Assembly (NCBI GenBank): GCA_949288455.1
Contig: CASEKF010000064.1
Location: forward strand, 1-15,095
Direction of reading: 5' to 3'
Origin: an uncultured bacterium
GTDB taxonomy: Bacteria > Vulcanimicrobiota > CADAWZ01
Length of the DNA: 15,095 nucleotides
The position numbers and the translations under genes were made by a program. Of this stretch, positions 7,030 to 14,473 are shown in pieces (position 1 is the first letter of the stretch; the number at the start of each line of letters is the position of its first letter). Under the pieces are notes generated by a model that did no database searches, was not told the origin of the DNA, and was given only the letters and a program-made list of their open reading frames with translations.

Positions 7030-8295
7030 ATGGAAAATAATTTTAGAAATTATACTCTATGGAAAGACGTTTCAGAAGACGAATGGAACGACTGGAAATG
7101 GCAGATAAAAAATAGAATAACGACTCTAGACGACTTAAGAAAACTTATAAAGCTGACAAAAGAAGAAGAAGACGGATTAAAGCATGCCCTACATACTCTT
7201 AGGATGGCCATAACTCCATATTACTTTTCTTTAATAGATTTAAAAAATCCTCATGATCCGGTAAGAAAACAAGCTATTCCAACGATAAACGAGTTAAACG
7301 TTATGGCGCACGACATGCAAGATCCTCTAGAAGAGGACGTGGATTCGCCGGTAAAAGGACTTACTCATCGTTATCCGGACAGAGCTCTACTATTGGTAAC
7401 GGATCAATGTTCAATGTACTGCAGACACTGCACCAGAAGACGAGTCGCCGGAGAAACGGATTCGCCGATGCCGGACGACCAAATTAGAAAAGCTATAGAT
7501 TATATACGCGAGCATAAGAACGTCAGAGACGTGCTCCTGTCAGGAGGAGATCCTCTGACGCTTCCCACTGAAAAACTTGAAAAAATAATCTCGATGATAA
7601 GAGACATAGAACATGTCGAAATTATAAGAATAGGTTCCAGAATGCCCGTAGTAGCCCCCATGAGAATAGACGACGAACTCGTCTCAACGTTAAAAAAATA
7701 TCATCCTCTGTATTTAAACACTCATTTTAATCACCCTAACGAAATGACCTATCCCGCTTGCAGGGCTTTATGGAAACTTGCGGACGCGGGAATACCTCTC
7801 GGAAACCAATCCGTTCTTCTAAGAGGAGTAAACGATCATCCCGGAGTTATGAAAAACCTCATTCATCTTCTTTTGAAAAACAGGGTTAAACCTTATTATA
7901 TATATCAATGCGATCTCTCAAAAGGCATCTCCCATTTCAGAACTCCGGTAAGCGTAGGCATTGAAATTATAGAATCTCTTAGAGGACATACTACCGGGTT
8001 AGGAATCCCGACGTTCGTGGTAGACGCGCCCGGAGGAGGGGGAAAAATACCGGTCACTCCCAATTATATCATATCGCAAGGATATAACAGAGTAGTTCTC
8101 AGAAACTACGAAGGCTTGGCCGTATCATATCCGGAACCGGAAGACTATTCCTTCAATCCTGATAATTACTGCGGAGTAATAAACGAGGAAAAAGAATCTA
8201 AAGAAGGCATAATATCTCTTATGACTGGCGACGAAATGGTAATAGAACCAAAAAATCTCGAAAGAAGAAAATCTATAAATAATATAAAAAAGTAA
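7030..8295 (+). CDS. kamA: L-lysine 2,3-aminomutase
   Basis: A 421-residue radical SAM, PLP-dependent enzyme that interconverts L-lysine and L-beta-lysine, the first step of clostridial lysine fermentation. The [4Fe-4S]/SAM motif CSMYCRHC gives Cys127, Cys131 and Cys134. The PLP lysine is Lys339 in APGGGGKIPV. The two aspartates that grip the substrate side-chain amine in the Clostridium subterminale enzyme are present in YQCDLSKG and FVVDAPGG. The protein is collinear with the C. subterminale enzyme throughout, including the C-terminal tail, which marks it as the catabolic type rather than the EF-P-modifying EpmB type. The tail's zinc-binding cysteine cluster is largely lost: only one Cys remains (residue 381). 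AAGGA at 7017-7021 is 8 bases before the ATG. It is co-transcribed with kdd. Confidence 0.95.
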   Translation: MENNFRNYTLWKDVSEDEWNDWKWQIKNRITTLDDLRKLIKLTKEEEDGLKHALHTLRMAITPYYFSLIDLKNPHDPVRKQAIPTINELNVMAHDMQDPLEEDVDSPVKGLTHRYPDRALLLVTDQCSMYCRHCTRRRVAGETDSPMPDDQIRKAIDYIREHKNVRDVLLSGGDPLTLPTEKLEKIISMIRDIEHVEIIRIGSRMPVVAPMRIDDELVSTLKKYHPLYLNTHFNHPNEMTYPACRALWKLADAGIPLGNQSVLLRGVNDHPGVMKNLIHLLLKNRVKPYYIYQCDLSKGISHFRTPVSVGIEIIESLRGHTTGLGIPTFVVDAPGGGGKIPVTPNYIISQGYNRVVLRNYEGLAVSYPEPEDYSFNPDNYCGVINEEKESKEGIISLMTGDEMVIEPKNLERRKSINNIKK

Positions 8296-8604
8296 ATCAG
8301 CAAATATCTTTTAAACCGGCGATTCTACCCTGTGGAAAAATAGAAAACCATAAAAAAAAGAGGAAACGTAAAAACCGGACTATTATTTACTTTATTCTTA
8401 GGCTTTTTGAAAGAAGAGAATAACATTCTCATTCTAATCAGCAAAACTAACGAGAAAAATTATGAACATTTACAAATGTTTATGTAACACAATCTTAACA
8501 TTTAAGCAAGAAAATTTACATATTTCTAATTGTTATACCGTTTCGTTATGATATAATAAAGGCAAGAATAAGTAGGTGAAACCCTGCGAAGGATGTGGTG
8601 AACG
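8296..8604. other. Intergenic region with inverted repeats, no gene
   Basis: This 309-base stretch after kamA holds no credible coding frame and no clear kamA terminator. Two small inverted repeats are present: GAGAAT-AAC-ATTCTC at 8416-8430 and AACATTT-AC-AAATGTT at 8465-8480. The right end contains the promoter and leader of the next gene, including a 5-bp stem (8572-8576 with 8583-8587) directly before the ribosome site. Confidence 0.6.
8530..8557 (+). promoter_or_regulatory. Extended -10 promoter of the small orphan gene
   Basis: TATAAT at 8552-8557 is an exact -10 with the extended TGn element (TG at 8549-8550). TTGTTA at 8530-8535 serves as the -35 with a 16-base spacer. Transcription would start near 8564, giving a leader of about 40 bases to the ATG at 8605. 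Confidence 0.75.
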
Positions 8605-8952
8605 ATGTTGAACGGAATATCTCCCGTAGGCTCCCATATTAGTTCGGGCGTAGATCAGATGAGTCAAATCTACAACGCTCCGATATATGAGTCCGCAAAA
8701 AATGAACAAACCGGAGAGTTAACACGAAGCGGAGTAGCCTCAGACACTATTGAAGTAGATAATTGCGAACTTCCGGAAGAAATGGGATTGTCTAATATGC
8801 AAGCCCTGAAGAACGCTTTTTCTTTAAACCAAGGTTTTGAACAAGGCCTGCAAGCTCAATTTACGTTGAATTCTTCATCCGGAACATTCGAAGGACTGGA
8901 ACCCGGCCTCCAATCGGGAGGGGTATTTAAACCTCCTTACGACTTTAACTAA
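8605..8952 (+). CDS. Hypothetical small protein, 115 residues, no recognised family
   Basis: I do not recognise this protein. It is polar and acidic, rich in Gly, Ser, Gln and Glu, with one cysteine, no signal peptide and no membrane segment. It looks largely disordered. A weak internal repeat is visible: FEQGLQAQ (around 78-85) and LEPGLQSG (around 97-104); the chain ends in FKPPYDFN. Reality as a gene is supported by its own extended -10 promoter, AAGGA 11 bases before the ATG, a frame open over the whole interval, and a terminator that begins at its stop codon. It stands alone, transcribed separately from kamA. The composition could suit an exported structural or regulatory peptide, but no function is inferred. 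Confidence 0.7.
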   Translation: MLNGISPVGSHISSGVDQMSQIYNAPIYESAKNEQTGELTRSGVASDTIEVDNCELPEEMGLSNMQALKNAFSLNQGFEQGLQAQFTLNSSSGTFEGLEPGLQSGGVFKPPYDFN

Positions 8953-9009
8953 AACTGCTTAAAAAACTAACGAGCGTTAATTAACGCTCGTTAGTTTTTT
9001 AAGCAGTTT
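8952..9009. terminator. 58-nt perfect palindrome, bidirectional terminator between convergent genes
   Basis: Arms of 29 bp (8952-8980 with 8981-9009) are perfectly complementary with no spacer. The left arm starts on the last base of the small gene's TAA. Within it, an inner stem (8967-8994) is flanked by A6 (8961-8966) and T6 (8995-9000), so each strand shows a stem followed by a U run. It sits between the small plus-strand gene and the minus-strand dnaE and can terminate both. Confidence 0.88.
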
Positions 9010-9089
9010 AAAGCTATTAAGTTTATTTTTAGCTAAAGCCATAAAAGACTTCAAAAACTGAAACGACAATATAGTTTATCGGAAAGACC

Positions 9090-12000
9090 TTACTTCAAAA
9101 TCCACACGGATTTTTCACCCATTAATCGTTCGACTTCATCTCTAAATTTTTTTGCTCCGCTTACTTTAAAAGACTGAGAAGGCTCTACGGCAGTTTCCTT
9201 TCCGGGAGTCGAAATCAGAAAATAAAGAGGCATATTGCCTGAATGCTCAAGAATAAGCTCTTTAAGTTTAATCAATTGCGTTTTATATTCCGGAGATATC
9301 CTTACGACGCATCCTGTTCTTTTAGAAGGAGGGGAAGAATTGAGAATCTCTATGGCTTCGGCAGAATCAAGAGGATAAAATTCTTCCGCTACAATCTGAA
9401 TTTTCTTTGCTAAATTACCGCCGGAAGGTTCTTCCCCGGTTAAATCGTCGCCATCGTTAGCTTCAAGTTCCTGTTCTTCAGCCTCCAGCTTTCCCTTTAT
9501 CACGACCGGAAAATCCTGTTTTATATAATTTTTGTAATTTTCATATTGACGAGGATAAATTACAAATTCTACTCCGCCGGTAAAATCTTCTATAACTCCG
9601 CTGGCCATATTCAAATTTTTTTTAGTCAGTAAATTTTTTACTTTCGTCAACAAGCCCGCGCATACGATTTTTTCCCCGTTATTTTTTAGATATAAATCCG
9701 AACAGCTTGAAGAAAATTGTCCCGAAGTTAAAAGTTTCCTAAATCTTTCAAGAGGATGCCCGGTAACGTAAGCCCCCAAATATTCTTTCTCATACTCAAG
9801 TTTCTCTTCGTCTGAAAACTCTTCTTGAGCGGCGAGCGAAAACATGGAGAAAGTCTCTTCCATAGACGGGCTGTCAAACAAGGAAATTTGCCCGCTTATC
9901 TTTTCTTTTTTTATTTTTGCAGCGTAGTCTATTATATAGTCTAAAGATTCGATGATAGTTCTTCGATTTTCTCCAAGAGAATCGAAGACTCCGCTTTTCG
10001 CAAAACTTTCGATAACTTTCTTATTTATAACTTTACAAGTCTCAGAAATAAAATGTTCGAAATTCCTAAAACGTCCTACGGTTTTACGTATGTCTATAAC
10101 GGCGTTTACGACGTTGCTCCCCACTCCCCTTACCGCCGAAAGTCCAAAACGTATCGCGTCTCCGTCTACCGTGAAAAACGTTCCGCTGCTATTGATATCC
10201 GGAGGGAGAACCGCAATATTCATCTTTCTGACTTCGTCTATAATCTGGCTGAGTCTTGCCAAATCGTCGCTTTTCCTAGTTAAAAGAGCCGTCATATACT
10301 CTTTTGGATATTTAACTTTCAGCCATGCGGTATAATATGCGACGAGACCGTAAGCGACCGTATGAGACTTATTAAATCCATACTTAGCGAAGCCTTCCAT
10401 ATAATCCCAAATTTGAGAAGCTATCAGTTCGTCGATATCGTTAGCTTTGCAGCCTTCCAAAAAATGCCCCTTTTCCTTTGCCATCACATCGACTTTCTTT
10501 TTACCCATAGCTTTTCTCAAGTTATCCGCCTCGCTCATAGAATAGCCTGCCAAAACGTTTGCAATCTGCATAACCTGTTCCTGATAAACTATAACTCCAT
10601 AAGTTTCTTTTAAGATCGGCTCCAGTTTTGGATGAAGATACTTTATCTCCTTTTTCCCATGCCTGCATTGAATGAAAGTGTCTACCATGCCCGTGCCTAA
10701 AGGGCCGGGCCTATAAAGCGCGCACATAGCGACAATATCCTCGAACCTGCTCGGTTTCAAAGCTTGAAGGTATTTCTGCATTCCGGAACTTTCAAGTTGG
10801 AATACGCCGACAGTTTTAGCTTCGCAAAGAAGCTTATAGACGTCAGGATCGTCCAATGACAATTCGTCTAATTTTACGTTTATTCCCTTTTCCTTTAATA
10901 ATTTCAAACACATATCTATAATAGTTAAATTTTCAAGACCAAGGAAATCCATTTTAACAAGTCCGATATGTTCCACGCAATTTTTATCATATTGAGAGAC
11001 GATCTCTCCGTTATTCATCCTTTTTAAAGGAACCGTTTTAGATAACGGTTCTTTAGATATCAATATCCCGGCGGCATGAATCGAATCCTGTCTTACCAAT
11101 CCTTCAATTTTTTTAGCCGTATCGACTATTTCTTTCACCTCAGGATCGCCCTCGTAAAGTTCCTTTAAATCTTTAGACGCGCCTTTCCCGTCTTTATCGC
11201 CGTATAAAGCTTCGTTAAGGTTTTTAGCGGCAGCCGGAATAGCTTTTGAAATAGCGTTTACTTTAGCCAGAGGGACTCCTAGAGTTCTCCCCACGTCCTT
11301 CACCGCGGCCTTAGCGAGCATTCTGTTGAAAGTAGCTATTTGAGAAACTTTATCTACCCCGTACTTTTCGGTTACATATTTTATAATTTCTCCGCGCTTT
11401 AAAACGCAAAAATCAGTGTCCACGTCCGGCATGCTGATTCTGCCCGGATTTAAAAAACGCTCAAACAACAAATTAAACCTCAGGGGATCGACGTCTGTCA
11501 TTCCTATAAGATAAGAGACTATGCTTCCGGCTGCGCTTCCTCTTCCCGGTCCAACTGGTATGTCATGTTCCTTAGCGTAATTTATAAAATCCCAAACTAT
11601 CAAAAAATAAGCTGAAAAACCCATTTTAGAAATAACGCTAAGTTCATATTCCATTCTTTGAAGAACTTCTTCCGAAGGGTCTCCGTATCGTTTTGGAAGG
11701 CCTTGCAAACATAATTCTCTCAAAAAAGAATCTGCCGTATGTCCTTCCGGCAATTTAAAATCGGGAAAATGAATCGTATCAAAATCTATTTTTACGTTGC
11801 ATCTCTCGGCTATCTCGACAGTTTTATCTAAAGCTGAAGGTATATAAGGGAAACGACTGAGCATCTCTTCATAGCTTTTTAAATAAAATTCTTCAGGCAA
11901 ATTTCCCATTCTATTAGGATCTTTTAATTGTTTGTTCATTTGAATACACATTTGAACTTCATGCGCTAAAGCGTCGTCTTTGTTTATATAATGAACGTCG

Positions 12001-12614
12001 TTTGTAGCGACGAGATCAACCTTCATATCTTTAGCCAAATTAATCAAAAGAGGATTAACTTTTTGCTGTTCTTCAAGACCATGATCCATTATTTCGGCAA
12101 AAAGGCGATCCCTTCCGAATACGTCTATATAAAAAGATAAAGCCTCTTTAGCGTCTTTTTCCGAATCATGCAGCAGTTTATGTTCGACTTCTCCCTGAAG
12201 ACAAGCCGTCAAACAAATTAACCCCTTAGAATATGTCCGCAAAATCTCCCTGTCTATTCTAGGCTTATAGTAAAACCCTTCCAAATTGGCTTTTGAAACA
12301 AGTTCAAGCAAATTAGTATAACCCTCGTTATTTTCGGCCAGCAAAATTAAATGATAAGGACTCGCGTCAAGTCTAGGATCTTTATCATATCTGGTTCTCT
12401 GAGCAAGATAAAATTCGCAGCCGATAATAGGTTTTATGCCTTTTTTATTAGCGGTTTCAACAAACTCCACGGCTCCGAACATATTGCCATGATCCGTGAC
12501 GGCTACGGCGTCCATACCAAGTTCGCCAACTCTGTCTAAAAGCGAAGAAAGCTTACAGCTGCCGTCTAACAGAGAATATTCGCTGTGAAGATGAAGATGT
12601 ACAAATTTACCCAT
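9090..12614 (-). CDS. dnaE: DNA polymerase III alpha subunit
   Basis: The C-family replicative polymerase, 1174 residues. An N-terminal PHP domain (about 1-280) keeps the metal-binding residues: HLHLH, TDHGN, GCEFYL, YHL, Cys near 134, and NDVH. It may therefore retain proofreading-type exonuclease activity, lost in the E. coli PHP domain. The palm domain shows PGRGSAAGS (356-364), the catalytic pair in MPDVDTDF (Asp397, Asp399) and the third aspartate in KMDFLGL (Asp555). The tandem helix-hairpin-helix region lies around 800-880. A beta-clamp motif QISLF (about 908-912) and an OB fold (about 980-1080) follow. I take ATG 12614 rather than an in-frame ATG at 12665, because family similarity begins at MGKFVHLHLH, AAGGCGG lies 7 bases upstream, and the longer start would lie upstream of the predicted -10. 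Arginine codons are mostly AGA. Confidence 0.96.
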   Translation of the reverse strand: MGKFVHLHLHSEYSLLDGSCKLSSLLDRVGELGMDAVAVTDHGNMFGAVEFVETANKKGIKPIIGCEFYLAQRTRYDKDPRLDASPYHLILLAENNEGYTNLLELVSKANLEGFYYKPRIDREILRTYSKGLICLTACLQGEVEHKLLHDSEKDAKEALSFYIDVFGRDRLFAEIMDHGLEEQQKVNPLLINLAKDMKVDLVATNDVHYINKDDALAHEVQMCIQMNKQLKDPNRMGNLPEEFYLKSYEEMLSRFPYIPSALDKTVEIAERCNVKIDFDTIHFPDFKLPEGHTADSFLRELCLQGLPKRYGDPSEEVLQRMEYELSVISKMGFSAYFLIVWDFINYAKEHDIPVGPGRGSAAGSIVSYLIGMTDVDPLRFNLLFERFLNPGRISMPDVDTDFCVLKRGEIIKYVTEKYGVDKVSQIATFNRMLAKAAVKDVGRTLGVPLAKVNAISKAIPAAAKNLNEALYGDKDGKGASKDLKELYEGDPEVKEIVDTAKKIEGLVRQDSIHAAGILISKEPLSKTVPLKRMNNGEIVSQYDKNCVEHIGLVKMDFLGLENLTIIDMCLKLLKEKGINVKLDELSLDDPDVYKLLCEAKTVGVFQLESSGMQKYLQALKPSRFEDIVAMCALYRPGPLGTGMVDTFIQCRHGKKEIKYLHPKLEPILKETYGVIVYQEQVMQIANVLAGYSMSEADNLRKAMGKKKVDVMAKEKGHFLEGCKANDIDELIASQIWDYMEGFAKYGFNKSHTVAYGLVAYYTAWLKVKYPKEYMTALLTRKSDDLARLSQIIDEVRKMNIAVLPPDINSSGTFFTVDGDAIRFGLSAVRGVGSNVVNAVIDIRKTVGRFRNFEHFISETCKVINKKVIESFAKSGVFDSLGENRRTIIESLDYIIDYAAKIKKEKISGQISLFDSPSMEETFSMFSLAAQEEFSDEEKLEYEKEYLGAYVTGHPLERFRKLLTSGQFSSSCSDLYLKNNGEKIVCAGLLTKVKNLLTKKNLNMASGVIEDFTGGVEFVIYPRQYENYKNYIKQDFPVVIKGKLEAEEQELEANDGDDLTGEEPSGGNLAKKIQIVAEEFYPLDSAEAIEILNSSPPSKRTGCVVRISPEYKTQLIKLKELILEHSGNMPLYFLISTPGKETAVEPSQSFKVSGAKKFRDEVERLMGEKSVWILK

Positions 12615-12645
12615 AACCAAACCGCCTTTCAAGCATAATGAAGTT

Positions 12646-12674
12646 ATTCTAGCATAGAGAAACATTTAAGGCAA
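12646..12674 (-). promoter_or_regulatory. Promoter of dnaE
   Basis: On the minus strand, TTGCCT (12674-12669) and TAGAAT (12651-12646) are separated by exactly 17 bases, and TGC directly precedes the -10, making an extended -10 element. The leader to the dnaE ATG is about 25 bases. It lies just after the pruA terminator, so dnaE is transcribed on its own. Confidence 0.75.
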
Positions 12675-12690
12675 ATATTCCGCGACATAT

Positions 12691-12729
12691 AAAAAAGCGC
12701 TGAGGCAAACTTATTTTTTGCCTCAGCGC
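12691..12729 (-). terminator. Factor-independent terminator of pruA
   Basis: A perfect 13-bp stem (12717-12729 pairing with 12697-12709, GCGCTGAGGCAAA type) with a 7-base loop is followed on the minus strand by six U residues (12696-12691). It lies 13 bases after the pruA stop codon. Confidence 0.9.
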
Positions 12730-12742
12730 GTATACGAAAATA

Positions 12743-14293
12743 CTAAAGTTTTTCGGTCATAGATTTAGCTTGAGTAAAAAGTAAAAGATAATCGGCGCCT
12801 CCGGCTTTAGAATCTGTTCCGGAAAGGTTAAACCCTCCGAAAGGCTGTATTCCGACTAGAGCTCCGGTACACTTACGATTTAAATAAAGGTTGCCTACAT
12901 GAAACTCCTTGCGGGCCTTTTCCAAATTTTCTCTATCATTAGAAAAAGCGGATCCCGTAAGTCCGTAATCCGTATCGTTGGCAATATCTAAAGCGTCTTC
13001 AAAACTGTCGGCCTTTATTAAAGCGAGAACGGGGCCGAATATTTCTTCTTTGGCGATCTTCGCATTTCTATCTACGTCTCTGAAAATTACAGGCTTAATA
13101 AAATAACCTTCAGATTCTTCCGGCATATCGCCAAGAATCAAATTTCCTTCGTCTTTGCCTATAGCGATATATGAAGAAATTTTGTTATAAGCGTTTAAAT
13201 CTATTACGGGTCCCATGCCTATACCAGGAGTTCTGGCGGCTCCAACGGTAATCTCGGAAGCATATTTCAACACAAGATCGGTTATCGTCTCATAAACGTC
13301 TTTAACTATTATGGCCCTTGAGCAAGCGGAACATTTCTGCCCCTGATACCCGAAAGCGCTTGCCACTATCGTTCTGGCGGCATTATCATAATCGCAGTTT
13401 TTATCCACGATTATAGCGTTCTTGCCTCCAAGTTCCATACTGACTCTCTTAATCCATTTTTGACCTTCCTTAACCTCAGCGGCAAGTTTATTAATATGTA
13501 ATCCGACCTCTCTTGAACCTGTAAAATTAATAAATCTTGCTTTAGGATGAGAAACTATATAATTACCCAGACTGCCTCCTTTTCCGGGCAGAAAGTTAAC
13601 GACTCCATCCGGAACTCCGGCTCTTTGAAAAGCGTCAAATAATTTTGCTCCTACCATAACCGCCGTGCTTGCCGGCTTCATAATCATCGTATTGCCGCAA
13701 ACAATCCCCGCCGCCGTCATTCCGGCAAATATAGCCAGAGAGAAATTCCATGGAGCGATAGCGATACCTACTCCTAAAGGAATATACTCGGTATCGTTAA
13801 TCTCGTCTTCAGTATAAGAAACCTCCATGCCTTTCTTCTCCAAATTAATTGCCTGCCGAGCGTAATACTCAAGAAAATCAATGCATTCAGCCGTCTCGGC
13901 GTCGGCTTCACCATACGTTTTGCCAACCTCTTCGACAAGCAAAGAAGAAAAATAAAATTTTTCCCTTCTAATTATAGCAGCCGTTTTTAACAGTAAATAA
14001 GCTCGTTCTCTATAAGATTTAACTTTCCAAGACTTAAAAGCCGACCATGCTGCTTCAAACGCTTTATCCGCTATTTCATAAGTCGAAGAAGCGGCGTAAC
14101 AAATCGCTTCGTTTTTATTAGACGGATTAACGGATTTAATTTTTTCTTCAGTCATATATTGACGACCGCCTATTACGGCAGGGTAAGACTGTCCTTTTTC
14201 TTTATCTACCTTAGCAAGAGCAACTTGCATCTTTTCTATATTTTCCCGTTTTGAAAAATCGACTAACGGCTCGCTTTTAAAAGGTCTAATCAT
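12743..14293 (-). CDS. pruA: L-glutamate gamma-semialdehyde (P5C) dehydrogenase
   Basis: A 516-residue NAD-dependent aldehyde dehydrogenase of the RocA/PruA type, oxidising glutamate semialdehyde (from pyrroline-5-carboxylate) to glutamate in proline and arginine/ornithine breakdown. PWNF (181-184) and MKPAS (Lys206) form part of the NAD site. FTGSREVG (257-264) is the cofactor loop, Glu287 in SMELGGKNA is the general base, and Cys321 in GYQGQKCSACSR is the nucleophile. The N-terminus aligns with Bacillus RocA (PFKSEP near the start), so I choose ATG 14293 over 14329; GGAGG (14305-14309) lies 11 bases upstream. No proline dehydrogenase domain is fused. It is a single gene: its terminator separates it from dnaE, and the LexA-like gene diverges upstream. 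Confidence 0.93.
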   Translation of the reverse strand: MIRPFKSEPLVDFSKRENIEKMQVALAKVDKEKGQSYPAVIGGRQYMTEEKIKSVNPSNKNEAICYAASSTYEIADKAFEAAWSAFKSWKVKSYRERAYLLLKTAAIIRREKFYFSSLLVEEVGKTYGEADAETAECIDFLEYYARQAINLEKKGMEVSYTEDEINDTEYIPLGVGIAIAPWNFSLAIFAGMTAAGIVCGNTMIMKPASTAVMVGAKLFDAFQRAGVPDGVVNFLPGKGGSLGNYIVSHPKARFINFTGSREVGLHINKLAAEVKEGQKWIKRVSMELGGKNAIIVDKNCDYDNAARTIVASAFGYQGQKCSACSRAIIVKDVYETITDLVLKYASEITVGAARTPGIGMGPVIDLNAYNKISSYIAIGKDEGNLILGDMPEESEGYFIKPVIFRDVDRNAKIAKEEIFGPVLALIKADSFEDALDIANDTDYGLTGSAFSNDRENLEKARKEFHVGNLYLNRKCTGALVGIQPFGGFNLSGTDSKAGGADYLLLFTQAKSMTEKL

Positions 14294-14419
14294 AAAATAA
14301 TTATCCTCCGATAGAATATGGATTAACATTTGATAATCATTCTTCGCGTCAATTATTCTTCCCTTGTGCCTCCCAAGCGCGGCATTATTTTTCTTTACAA
14401 ATAATATTCAACAAGGAAT

Positions 14420-14447
14420 TTGCCAAAAGCGCATTTAAATTCATAAT
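14420..14447 (+). promoter_or_regulatory. Candidate promoter of the LexA-like gene
   Basis: TTGCCA at 14420-14425 and CATAAT at 14442-14447, spaced 16 bases, each match five of six consensus positions. The leader would be about 20 bases and contains the perfect palindrome ATATTTAAATAT (14452-14463), a possible operator. No LexA box of the GAAC-N4-GTTC kind was found here. Confidence 0.5.
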
Positions 14448-14473
14448 AAAAATATTTAAATATCGGCAAAAAT

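Noticed and set aside
9952-10613. Several plus-strand open frames inside dnaE
   Set aside because: They are antisense to strongly conserved dnaE motifs, without promoters or ribosome sites; shadow reading frames.
14331-14345. TGATAATCAT upstream of pruA as a Fur-type box
   Set aside because: Only short arms (TGAT/ATCA) match, symmetry does not extend, and the nearby minus-strand TTGACG has no good -10 partner at 16-18 bases.
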